A stretch of DNA of 64,000 bases from Moesziomyces globuligerus (taxonomy: Eukaryota; Basidiomycota; Ustilaginomycetes; Ustilaginales; Ustilaginaceae): assembly GCA_030849465.1 (NCBI GenBank), contig JARVLF010000010.1, positions 620,001 to 684,000 of the forward strand. Direction: 5' to 3'. Position numbers and translations under genes: made by a program. This document shows positions 55,433-64,000 of the stretch, piece by piece. A model generated the notes under the pieces. The model saw only the letters and a program-made list of their open reading frames with translations, had not been told where the DNA came from and did not search any database. Position 1 is the first letter of the stretch; each line of letters opens with the position of its first letter.

Positions 55433-56097
55433 GATGGATTGTGGTTGGTCGCTATAGTCTGTCGAGTTGGAAGCCACCTTGATGCGATCGAATGTGGAAT
55501 CAAGATGGTGGAAGGAGGGTAGATATAATGAGTCGCTCCCGAGGTGTCAGTATCTTGCGCAGCGAAGAAACGAGATCCGGCTATTCATCGGTGCAATTTC
55601 GCACGCCACCCGCGCTGGGGACCGAGTCATGCTCCGCTCGGCAACAGCAATGGGATTTCATGCACGTTTCAACACATCTTCCTATCGATCTGCCATCGCC
55701 CCGACTTCATCGCAAGCCTCTTCAAAGCCATTGACGCTTTCATCCTGTAGATTCGCCTTCATTACCGTCACGTCGATTTCCATCGTCGGGCTCTCTGTCC
55801 ATATGTAGCACGGGTCGAGGAAGTGGCTGCAAAGCGGGACCGTGAGTGCGCGAGTCGAATCCCCGCGAAAATGCCTCACCTCCGGCATCCAGACCGGGTA
55901 TTTCGCGGCCCCATCCATTTGCGCCAAGCCAGCCGCTCTGCGAGCGCGGCCCGTCTTATCGCACCGCGTATCGTCCATCTCACGAACGGTGTCCACTGCA
56001 CGGACGGCAAGTCGAAATGCGTTGCTGCGGAATCGTATGATGAATCGGCTGGACGACAGGGATGAAACGATGCTGATGAGTGGAGCGGATGCAGCGG
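55433..56097. other. Intergenic region between the PLP enzyme start and the PIF1 end
   Basis: Both genes are on the minus strand, so this 665-base region is the promoter of the PLP enzyme and the 3' flank of PIF1. A GAGTCGAATCC string near 55855 resembles a tRNA B-box but does not fold into a tRNA. Confidence 0.65.
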
Positions 56098-58305
56098 CTA
56101 CTCGCTGAGGGCGACTAGCGACTTGCTCCACTCGATGACTCTGGGATGCGCCATGACCTTGCTGGGCTGGAAGCCAATGACCTGCAGCCCCTCGATCGAC
56201 GTGGCTCGAGACAGGGCGACGTACGCCTGTCCCTTTTCGAACACGCGGTTGAGGTTGATCTTGCAGCAAGGTAGCGTCTGGCCCTGCGACTTGTGGATCG
56301 ACATGGCCCATGCCAGGATAAGCGGCACCTGCGTCCTCGACGCCTGCACCTCTCCGTCGGGCAGCTCGGTCTTCCAGCTCTCTGGCTGAGCCAGGTAGTC
56401 TCGCGTGCCGCCGTTGGGCACGTGGAATCGGACCAGCGGCCACTTGCGGGATGACGTCGACGGGCCCGGGCCCTTGTTTCCTTCTTCGTGGTTGAACTCG
56501 GAGAGATCGAGGTTGGACGTCAGCTTTCCGTACTCGGTGTCGGTCAGGAAGTCGATCACCTTGCCGACAGAGCCGTTGACGAGACTCTCATCGACATTTT
56601 TGACGAGCATCACCTGTGCACCCTTTTTGAGATGCAAGACAGGCAGGGCGATCGAGTTCTGCAGAACCCTCTCGCGCGCCTCGCCCGTCAGCGTGCCACC
56701 GTCCTGCGCGCGATAGGTCTGAGCCTCGGTCTGGAGCGCACTCAAGCGCGCGATGTTGGCAGCATCCACTTGACTGCGGATGGGGAAGAGTTCGGTGGGA
56801 ACGATGTCGTCATCGTAGGTAGGTGTTCGCTCCAGCTTCTTGAAGGCCTCGATGGTCTTTTGGGAGAGCTGTCCGAAGCGCATCTCGTTGAGCATGGTGA
56901 CGAAGGACGAGTCCTTCTGACGGAAGACCTGCGTGAGGTTGACCTTGTGCTGCACCACCTTCTCCCAGCACGTGGCGTCAAAGGCGAACGTGACGCTTCC
57001 GCCCGGGTTGACTGGCGGCAACTGGAAGAAGTCTCCCGTGATGACGAGCTGGATCCCACCGAATGGCTTGTCCTGTCGCTTGCGGAGCAGCCTGCCGATC
57101 TCCTCGAGCTTGTCCAGCAGCTGAGGATCGACCATGGAGACCTCGTCGATGATGAGCACCTGCGTGCGCGACCATCGACCCGCCGCTTTGCGGTTCTTGC
57201 GGATCTTGCTGACCAGTTGGGCCGCCGACTCTTTGCCGAGGCCGATGCCTGCAAAGCTGTGGATGGTGACGCCGCCGATGTTGCATGCGGCGATACCGGT
57301 GGAGGCGGTGACGGCCACAGAGTCGGGGCGCTTGGCGTGCTTGCGTCGCAGCTCGCGGATGATTTCGCGGAGCAGGACCGACTTGCCCGTACCTGCCGAG
57401 CCGGTGAAAAAGACGTTCTTGCCCTCTTCGACCACCATGTGCAGCACCTTTCTCTGCTCCTGAGAGAGGAAGATCTTGTTCACGCTCTTTTTGCTGCCGC
57501 CAAATTCCGAGCCGCTCGCCGACGGTGTGGATGCGCGGGTGCCGTTCGCCTCCCCCATTGAAGAGACGAGGGAGTTGGCGCGGTAGGCCTCGGGATCATG
57601 ACGCTTCTCGTTCTTGAGCTGGGATGCGCTCTTCATCCAGGGCATGACCGGCGCCGAGGACGTGCGGGAAGCGGGGCCAGCCGAGCGGTATGTTGAGGTG
57701 CTAGCGGTGACGTCCCTCGATGCATAGCTCTGTTGCGTTGTCGCGCCAGGAGCAGAGGAGGTGCCATACTTGTCTGGATTACGATCGTAGGCGAATTGTG
57801 TGGCGAGGTCGTTGCTCCTGGATGGATGAGCTTGTTGGTGCTGGTACGGCGTTCGGGTATTCGAGCGGCTGTATGCAGAGGACGAAGTCGATGATGAGGT
57901 GCCCAGGCCGGTGTGACTCGAGCTTCGGTGTACAGACGAGGCCGAGACGAAGCCACCGTAGCTCTGAGCCTGGCGCCCTGCGTCTACGGTCTCTGCTGCG
58001 GTTGCGGCCGCTTTGGCGCGCTTCTGTGCGGGAGGATCGGTTGCATTCTCCTTGTCCGACTCCGAGTTTCGCTGGACCAACCTTGCTGCCGTCGGCGGGG
58101 GGGAAGGCGACTCGGACCATTCGTAGAAGATCTCTTGGCTGGACGGAGGTAGCGCCGGCTTTGCCGCAGTGCTTGCTTCCGCAGGCTGAGCCGACGAGCC
58201 CAGGTCGTGCTGGTTGCCCGACCAAGTACGCTTGAGAGAGCCGAGAGCCGAGCGCACCTGGGGTCGCTCTCCGGTGTTGATCGATGCAGATCCCCTTGCG
58301 TACAT
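56098..58305 (-). CDS. PIF1: PIF1-family 5'-to-3' DNA helicase
   Basis: The intronless 735-residue protein starts at ATG 58305. About 280 N-terminal residues are Ser/Pro-rich and disordered, with KRAKAAATAA as a possible nuclear signal. The helicase starts with ILFLSQEQR-like KIFLSQEQRKVLHMV and contains Walker A GSAGTGKS (about 298), motif Ia ASTGIAACNIGGVTIHSFAGIG (the Pif1 signature region), Walker B IIDEVSMVD, motif III GDFFQLPPV, QVFRQKD, and the C-terminal AWAMSIHKSQGQTL and YVALSRATSIEGLQV. Pif1 helicases act in nuclei and mitochondria on G-quadruplexes, telomeres and Okazaki fragments. Whether a mitochondrial form exists cannot be told from this N-terminus. It is divergent from the DnaJ gene. 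Confidence 0.93.
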   Translation of the reverse strand: MYARGSASINTGERPQVRSALGSLKRTWSGNQHDLGSSAQPAEASTAAKPALPPSSQEIFYEWSESPSPPPTAARLVQRNSESDKENATDPPAQKRAKAAATAAETVDAGRQAQSYGGFVSASSVHRSSSHTGLGTSSSTSSSAYSRSNTRTPYQHQQAHPSRSNDLATQFAYDRNPDKYGTSSAPGATTQQSYASRDVTASTSTYRSAGPASRTSSAPVMPWMKSASQLKNEKRHDPEAYRANSLVSSMGEANGTRASTPSASGSEFGGSKKSVNKIFLSQEQRKVLHMVVEEGKNVFFTGSAGTGKSVLLREIIRELRRKHAKRPDSVAVTASTGIAACNIGGVTIHSFAGIGLGKESAAQLVSKIRKNRKAAGRWSRTQVLIIDEVSMVDPQLLDKLEEIGRLLRKRQDKPFGGIQLVITGDFFQLPPVNPGGSVTFAFDATCWEKVVQHKVNLTQVFRQKDSSFVTMLNEMRFGQLSQKTIEAFKKLERTPTYDDDIVPTELFPIRSQVDAANIARLSALQTEAQTYRAQDGGTLTGEARERVLQNSIALPVLHLKKGAQVMLVKNVDESLVNGSVGKVIDFLTDTEYGKLTSNLDLSEFNHEEGNKGPGPSTSSRKWPLVRFHVPNGGTRDYLAQPESWKTELPDGEVQASRTQVPLILAWAMSIHKSQGQTLPCCKINLNRVFEKGQAYVALSRATSIEGLQVIGFQPSKVMAHPRVIEWSKSLVALSE

Positions 58306-59769
58306 GTTCGGAGTGTCGCGAGTGTGCGTCCACGATTGGTGGGCAGTGGAGCTAAGCGGAGGGACGGATGAGTGGGATGAAGGTCGAGGTGGCTTGGCTT
58401 GGCTTGGCGGAACAGAATGAACTGCGCGGAAGCGGCCTGCAAATTGTCACGTCCCCGCTGCTCGACGCGACGTTCGCAACAACAGCGCGCCTTGTGTTGT
58501 TTCGCGAAAGTGGAGTCCGGATCGATCTGGTCCCGATGCATCGGGGCTGTGTTGTGTGCCCGTTGGCTCGACATGACAAGTTGGTTCATGACAAGTTGGT
58601 TCTATCTTCCGTTTGGCATCTTTGTCGTGCCGTCAAGCGTTCGACCGAGGCCCAGCCGCACCATGTCGTACGTACCCGTGTACAATCTCTGGTGGCATGG
58701 TGTCCGGCTGTGACCGCCTCCCTTCGTATGTGCATAGAATCGACCCGATGCAGGGGCTCGGACTATTTTACCGTCCCATTTTTTGGCCGCATTTTTTTCG
58801 TCCCAATGCCTCGAACTGAATAAACCAACAAGTCAGCCTTCGGCAACCAAGGCAATTTCGACACAGAGAGGACGCGAGGCGGGAACAGGGAATGACTACA
58901 TATTACATAATCAAGCATGGACAAAAAAGACGGCGGACGTCTCAAGGCGGAAGTGTAGGGCCAAGGACATCCTCGAGGTCCCGAGGTGCAAGCACCCGAG
59001 CGGTGACCTCCCGTAAGGAAAAAGTGTATGACAAAAAATCTTCGCCGGAGCGAAGAGAAATAGATGTCAATCTATTTAGAACAGATACTACACATGATCT
59101 AAGCCCTGTGTGGTCGAACGATGCGCCAGTAGAGGAGGCAAGAGACGGTCAGACTCAGCGGTCGAGAGGTGCGCGAAGACAGGTGGCCAGACAAGGAGCT
59201 GGAGCCGCCTTTGGGGGGGTACGTACAATAGGCCAGAAGAGTAAGGATCCGATTGAGGGAGGCGCGAGCCGGCTTCGACTATATACTCTGAGCCAGCATC
59301 GCGGAAGGGGCCTGCGCACGGCAGAGGATGCACCAGGCCCTGGCTGCGCAGTCGTGTCGCTCGGAAGGCCAAAGCAAGAAGCGAATTTCGAGTTTGGATG
59401 GCCCTTGGTGGGAAATGGTTGACTGGCAGACGCGGAGTTCACGCGGTATCCGCAAAAGTGTGATTTCATCGTACAGCGCAAGCAACAGGGCACAGCCATC
59501 CGGTCGTGCGCGGCACGGAGCGGCAAGCCTGGCACTTTTTTTGGTCCGTGGAACGCGCCAAGCAACATGCAAGCCGAGAATGCGTCAAGCGTCCTCCGAA
59601 GCCAAGGACTTCCCTTCGTCACTACGCAACCTCCAGATCACCCTCTAACCACGCTTACCGTTCGCACCGCACCCAGCTCTGCGACTCATCGACCGACGAC
59701 AACACAGCATCTGTCGCACACACGGACCCGTATCCTCGCTCTAGTCTATCCTCAAAGTCACTAGCAAGT
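58306..59769. other. Divergent promoter region between PIF1 and the DnaJ gene
   Basis: This 1.46-kb region contains a tandem duplication GACAAGTTGGTTCAT near 58573-58602 (a 14-base unit repeated) and a GGGTACGTACAATAG-like stretch near 59220. No gene is seen. The DnaJ frame is open upstream of its ATG but has no credible earlier start. Confidence 0.65.
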
Positions 59770-61221
59770 ATGGCGGACGCAGCATCGACGTCGGCGCCAG
59801 CACCGGCCCCTGCGGCTGGAGCTGCCGCACCAAGCGAGCCTACCACTGCCCGAGACATCTCCCGCGACGGCGCCAAGATCGCCGACATGGAATACTACGA
59901 CCTCCTCGGCGTCCGCGGCGACGCTTCGGATCTCGAGCTCAAGAAGGCGTATCGTAAAGCCGCTATCAAGAACCACCCGGACAAGGGCGGCGACGAAGAG
60001 ACCTTCAAGATGATCGGCGAGGCTTATCGTGTCCTCAGCGACAACCACCTCCGAGCGGACTACGACAAATACGGCAAGAAGAAGCCGACCGATGAGGTCG
60101 GACTCAAAGAGGCCACCGACATGTTTGGCAGCCTCTTCGGCGGCGAGCGCTTCGTGGACCTTATCGGCGAAATCAGTCTCATCAAGGACTTCGGCAAAGC
60201 ATCCGAGATCATGATGACCGAGGAGGAGAAGGAGGAACTCGAGGCGCAGATGAAGGCCGAGCACAAGAAGGCCAACGCTTCGGAAACGCCCGCGGCCGTC
60301 GACGCCGAGAAGACCGACCTGCCCTCCGAGGCCACCACTGCTGGAGATGTCGCGGCGCAGAAGGCCACCGAGGCTGGCGCCTCGCCCGAGGAGGCCGCCG
60401 AGGTCAAGAAGAAGGAGGACGCAAAGCAGAAGCAGAAGCTCACGCCCGAACAGAAGGCCAAGCTGGAAGAGTTCGAAAAGGAGAAGGAGGAGAACGAACG
60501 CAAGCGCGTCGAAGACCTCGTGCAGAAGCTCAAAGACCGCATTCGACCGTTCGTCGAGGCACGCCACCCCGGCGACAAGGACGACTCGGAGACGCAGATC
60601 TTCGAGCGAAAGATGAAGGAGGAGGCCGAGGACCTCAAGCTGGAGTCGTTCGGCGTCGAGCTTCTCCATGCGATCGGCAACATCTACGTGATGAAGTCCA
60701 CCACCTGGATCAAGACCAAGAAGCACAGCTTCCTCGGCTTTGGCGGCTTCATGAGCCGCATGAAGGAGCGTGGAGCCGTCGTCAAGGAGACGTGGGGCAT
60801 GCTCGGCTCGGCACTCAACGTCAAGGCGTCGATGGACGAGCTCGCGCGCCGCCAGGAGAAGGGCGAGATCCCCGAGGACGAGCTGCGCGCGCTCGAGCAG
60901 GACATGAGCGGCAAGATGCTCCTGGCCACGTGGAGGGGCACGCGCTTCGAGATCTCGGGCATCCTGCGACAGGTGTGCGACAAGGTGCTCAACGAAAAGG
61001 GCGTGAGCGACAAGGTGCTCTTCAACCGTGCCCAGGCCATCATGTTCCTCGGCATGATCTACAAGGCGGTGCAGCCCGACGAGGGCGACGACGAGCGCAG
61101 GGAGCTCGAACGGCTCGTGGCCGAAGCGGCTGGCAAGAACAAGAAGAAGAGCAAGAAGGACAAGAAGGCCAGCGGCACCACCACTCCCACTGGAACCGCC
61201 GCCGCTGGCGCCTCCAAGTAG
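59770..61221 (+). CDS. DnaJ (Hsp40) co-chaperone with DnaJ-X-type C-terminus
   Basis: The intronless 483-residue protein starts at ATG 59770, in a frame open further 5'. After an Ala/Pro-rich leader, the J domain spans about 40-105 ([33 protein letters not shown]) with its HPD at about 69-71. It stimulates Hsp70 ATPase. [21 protein letters not shown] follows, then a long charged coiled-coil region at about 155-260, then the conserved X region: [38 protein letters not shown] and [22 protein letters not shown]. This architecture is that of yeast Caj1/Djp1, which act at the cytosol and nucleus or in peroxisomal import. There is no signal peptide or membrane helix. The C-terminus is Lys-rich ([11 protein letters not shown]), perhaps for nuclear or ribosome association. 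Confidence 0.92.
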   Translation: MADAASTSAPAPAPAAGAAAPSEPTTARDISRDGAKIADMEYYDLLGVRGDASDLELKKAYRKAAIKNHPDKGGDEETFKMIGEAYRVLSDNHLRADYDKYGKKKPTDEVGLKEATDMFGSLFGGERFVDLIGEISLIKDFGKASEIMMTEEEKEELEAQMKAEHKKANASETPAAVDAEKTDLPSEATTAGDVAAQKATEAGASPEEAAEVKKKEDAKQKQKLTPEQKAKLEEFEKEKEENERKRVEDLVQKLKDRIRPFVEARHPGDKDDSETQIFERKMKEEAEDLKLESFGVELLHAIGNIYVMKSTTWIKTKKHSFLGFGGFMSRMKERGAVVKETWGMLGSALNVKASMDELARRQEKGEIPEDELRALEQDMSGKMLLATWRGTRFEISGILRQVCDKVLNEKGVSDKVLFNRAQAIMFLGMIYKAVQPDEGDDERRELERLVAEAAGKNKKKSKKDKKASGTTTPTGTAAAGASK

Positions 61222-61548
61222 GCGCCGAGCCCGTAGCGTGTCGTTCGAATACCGCGGCTGCTGTCCGCAAGTTCCCGCCCTCGTGTGCACTCATACCAGC
61301 CTATAACGATACCTGGCGCGCGCTGAAGATTCGGCCACACGCCATCTGCACGCCTCTCCTTCCCACCCCGCAGCAAGCCGATGGAATGCCCGCGGATTCA
61401 TTTGCCAGCCGTGTTCCTGCTTGGCTGCACTTTGACCTTAACATAGATGTCCTCTGCCCTGCTCGCGTGATGCTTACCCGCGCACCGGATTGTGATATTA
61501 AAGGGAGTTAAGAGTGCACTGGGGATGGGAAAGTGGGGAGGGGGAGGA
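61222..61548. other. Convergent 3' region between the DnaJ and amidotransferase genes
   Basis: A short gap of 327 bases with two gene ends facing each other. No gene is seen. Confidence 0.7.
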
Positions 61549-62523
61549 CTACTGGATGTTGACCATGCTTTCGCCCGTGTCGGTGCGAGCCTCTTCGATG
61601 CCGAGCATGGCGAGGATGGCGCGGCCGAGTTTGAGGCCGTCGTGAGGTTTTTTGGCGTTTTCGAGCGAGCGTTGGCGCAGTTCGCCCGTGACGATGCCCA
61701 TCTCTGTGCGGACTTCGATGATGTTCTCGACGATCTCTCGGTCGAATTCGGGGTGACCCTGGAAGGTGAGGACGTGGAGCGATCGCAACGGATGCGGGCC
61801 CGAAGAGGCGGTTCCCGAGTCTTCGATATCGAACGCCATATACGCCGAAGTCTGCGCCGTAGACGCGAGAGGCGGTGCTTCGGTCGGGTAGCGGAGGATG
61901 AGCGACTGAATGGGAGAGATCTCGGTCGAAGCCAAGTTCTCGAAGCTCTCGCCACCGAAGTCTGGCGGCAGGTCGATGACGTGATCCCTGTGCACCTGCT
62001 GAATGGCCATCTGGTCTCCGTCTGCCGGTTCGTCGTAGCCAAGGAGATAGCGGCCCTCTTCGGTGAGCTTGCACGAGGTGGTGCCGAGTTCCCAGCCCTT
62101 GGGGTTGGCCTCTACCACGCCGTCAAAGGCGCGCGAGAGGATCTGATGACCATAGCAGATACCGATGAGACGGACGAGCGGGTGGTTCTCAGCGGTAGCG
62201 CGCAGGAAGGCCGCAAGCTTCTTGGTCCATTCCAGGTCGAGGTAGGCGGACGAAGCGCTGCCGGTGATCATGACGGCGTCCCAAAGTCCATCGCCAAGCT
62301 GACCCTCGTCGGGGTACTCCATCTTGTTGACCACATCGTAGCAGCGAATGTGCAGCTCGACTTGCGGCTGCCACGGATGTCGCTTGATCGTGTTGAGCGA
62401 CTCCTGCAGGAATTTGGGATAGATCTTGGTGTAGTCGCCGCGCACTGCAACGACGGGCGGCGGCGGCGTGTCGGCGACCAGCAAGGCGATCGACACCACC
62501 TTCTTCTGCTGCTGCTGACTCAT
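61549..62523 (-). CDS. Class I glutamine amidotransferase-like protein
   Basis: The first ATG in frame is 62523, giving 324 residues without introns. It shows the triad glutaminase layout: MITGSASSAYLD, the nucleophile Cys (about 123) in GICYGHQILSRAF, the central QVHRDHV, and the catalytic His and Glu in FQGHPEFDREI near 255. It stands alone, with no synthetase domain, as in the yeast YLR126C type and GATase1-like proteins linked to gamma-glutamyl or copper/iron metabolism. The true substrate is unknown. The start is favoured because the upstream frame has only a non-ATG initiator and no conserved residues. Confidence 0.9.
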   Translation of the reverse strand: MSQQQQKKVVSIALLVADTPPPPVVAVRGDYTKIYPKFLQESLNTIKRHPWQPQVELHIRCYDVVNKMEYPDEGQLGDGLWDAVMITGSASSAYLDLEWTKKLAAFLRATAENHPLVRLIGICYGHQILSRAFDGVVEANPKGWELGTTSCKLTEEGRYLLGYDEPADGDQMAIQQVHRDHVIDLPPDFGGESFENLASTEISPIQSLILRYPTEAPPLASTAQTSAYMAFDIEDSGTASSGPHPLRSLHVLTFQGHPEFDREIVENIIEVRTEMGIVTGELRQRSLENAKKPHDGLKLGRAILAMLGIEEARTDTGESMVNIQ

Positions 62524-62819
62524 GATGTCGGTGATAGGTGGTGATTGTGATGTCGAATGGAAGGATGTAATGCTTATCGGGTTGCCAACCAGAGTCGACT
62601 GCGCACAGTGCAAGCGCGTTTGCGTCAGATGCACGATTTTACGCTTTTTAGAGTGCCTTCGGCCTGCTTGCTTCGGGACTTAGCCGCGACCGCCCGGATA
62701 TTCAGCCGTGACCGAGTTGGGCCGAGGCAAAAGGACCGCTCTAGTCGCCGGTAGCATTTCAACACCTCACACCGTCTCGATACGTGCGCATCGGACATGG
62801 ATATATTAGGACGCCATGG
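62524..62819. other. Short intergenic region, no gene seen
   Basis: About 296 bases, holding the promoter of the amidotransferase and the 3' flank of the TFIIIC-like gene. Confidence 0.7.
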
Positions 62820-64000
62820 TCACCGTAGGATCCAACAGCTTCCGCAGAAGAGACACGTCTGAACAGCTTCCAACACGCTGGTCTGCCACTCGCTCTGGGC
62901 TGGCTGGCCGGGCACGAGCGACTTGGCCCAACACGCCGTGCAGGACCGCACCTGGCGATCCGAGATCGTCATGAGGCTGACCGAACATCGTGCTGTCATG
63001 CATCGTCGTCGTGTCACGCAGTGCGAAAAAGGTCAGTCATCTGCCCCTGTTTTGTGGTGAAGGTATGGTGAGGAGCGGTACTTACGCCACACGTGGCCAG
63101 TCTGGCACTTGGCCCAGCCAAAGTCGTGCTGGTCGTTGTCCCAGCGCATGGTGAGCTGCGTCTGGCAGGCGGCGCACGTCTCATCCGTCACCACCTCCTC
63201 TTGCGCTTCGGCCTGTGTGCTGTGCGAAGGCATGCCCAGTGCGGACGTCGCCTCGTTGCACAATGCCAACATGGCCTCGGAGGGCGCTGGAAACATGCGG
63301 CCAGCCACGGCGAATCGCGCCAGAAGCTTGCGATCCTCCTCGGACGGTAGAGCAGCAGATATCTTTCCCGTGAGATAGCGGAGCTGAGTCCCGATCCAAG
63401 CCTCCAAGACCTGAGCTTTGTGCCGTCTGCGGAGAGCGGCGAGCGTCGGGGCCGGGTGTGAGGGCGTGTCCAAGCGACAAGCCAAGATATATAGCAGACA
63501 GGCTTGCCCGTACTGAGTCGTTCCGAAAGCCATGGTCGTATGTCCATTTGTGGTGGATGGAGGTGGGAGAGGTTGCCAATGCTGCTCGATGCTCGACTGC
63601 AGAGCAGCACGGTACGAGTCTGGGTCTTGCGAGGTTGCGAGCAGGGAGAGCACCAGCCGCGCCGCGAGGTAAGGCCGAGCCGAGTGGCGCAACGTTGGCC
63701 CACACTTGGCCAGAGCCTCTTCGACGGCCGTTTGTGGCGAGACGATACCGTCTTGTGTCAGTTCCAGCTGGTAGCGGAGGGTTTCTGCAACGTTGTACCC
63801 GAGGAAGGCGACGCGCTCGTCTGTGCGAACGGCTCCGATGAGCGATGCTGACGCGATGCTGGAGGCCGGGTCGGATCGATAGGCCATGAAAGCCTGGTGC
63901 AGGTCGTGCTTGCGCTGGAGGCTTTCGGTGAGCGGAGGATATCCCGTGAGCACGCCGGCAGGTATTGGTGGCAAGGGGCTGGGTTTTGTGTCGTCTGTCA
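62820..64000 (-). CDS. C-terminal part of a TFIIIC zinc-finger subunit (Sfc9/GTF3C4 type), 5' end outside the window
   Basis: The frame enters from the right edge at 64000, so the N-terminus is missing. Exon a ends at 63086; a 93-base GTAAGT...CAG intron (63085-62993) follows; the last exon is 62992-62820. Splicing joins GHVW to PRCSVSLMTISDRQVRSC, restoring the TFIIIC zinc-finger pattern: CAACQTQLTMRWDNDQHDFGWAKCQTGHVWPRC, then CTAC and CLFC. The upstream 290 residues are helical with Leu-rich stretches and no other motif. In yeasts and animals this subunit belongs to the pol III factor TFIIIC, which recognises tRNA-gene boxes. Without splicing the frame would end in KYRSSPYLHH and lose half of the Cys ligands, so the intron is well supported. 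Confidence 0.78.

Noticed and set aside
55433..55477. N-terminal extension of the PLP enzyme starting at 55477
   Set aside because: The codon there is GTG; the first ATG is 55432, and the extension has no conserved residues.
55800..55880. Possible tRNA (B-box-like GAGTCGAATCC)
   Set aside because: The T loop does not have TTC at the right place, and neither an acceptor stem nor an anticodon arm can be formed.
59761..61290. 509-codon minus-strand frame rich in Leu
   Set aside because: It is antisense to the DnaJ gene; its Leu richness comes from Lys/Glu codons on the other strand.

Overview
The window looks like a chromosomal segment of a smut fungus (Ustilaginales, Ustilago maydis or a close relative). 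The DNA is GC-rich, most genes are intron-poor with short GTAAGT/GTGAGT...CAG introns, and intergenic regions are long. The decisive marker is an 817-codon protein with one N-terminal HMG box and several PKA-type sites, matching the pheromone response factor Prf1 in size and layout. Its upstream region carries the smut pheromone response element ACAAAGGGA. I read about 20 protein genes, two cut by the window ends. I found no convincing tRNA, rRNA, CRISPR array or transposon ORF.

Layout. 1-2.2 kb: the tail of a membrane transporter and a Pcl1/2-type cyclin on the minus strand. 2.2-8.9 kb: long gene-free stretch. 8.9-10.3 kb: fructose-1,6-bisphosphatase in five exons. 10.3-13.2 kb: a promoter with three perfect pheromone response elements, then a BTB/POZ-like gene. 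15.3-18.9 kb: a seven-helix membrane protein, a VanZ-family membrane protein and the ER chaperone Rot1. 21.2-23.3 kb: a second, Pho80-like cyclin. 26.2-28.7 kb: the Prf1-like HMG regulator. 29.3-30.9 kb: ribosomal protein eS4, whose start codon is split by an intron. 32.0-34.9 kb: a membrane-anchored ADAM metalloprotease. 37.2-40.3 kb: divergent histone H4 and H3 genes, each with one intron. 41.3-42.8 kb: a 3-ketoacyl-CoA thiolase. 43.3-45.8 kb: a very acidic unknown protein. 45.8-51.9 kb: another long gene-free stretch before a C2H2 zinc-finger regulator. 54.1-64 kb: a PLP-dependent Cys/Met enzyme, a PIF1 helicase, a DnaJ protein, a class I glutamine amidotransferase and the C-terminus of a TFIIIC zinc-finger subunit.

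Most genes are unrelated housekeeping functions. The strongest common thread is mating and cell-cycle control: the Prf1-like factor, its candidate binding sites both in its own promoter and clustered upstream of the BTB gene, and two Pho85-type cyclins within 28 kb. Linking the BTB gene to the pheromone response is my inference from those sites and is the main novel hypothesis here.
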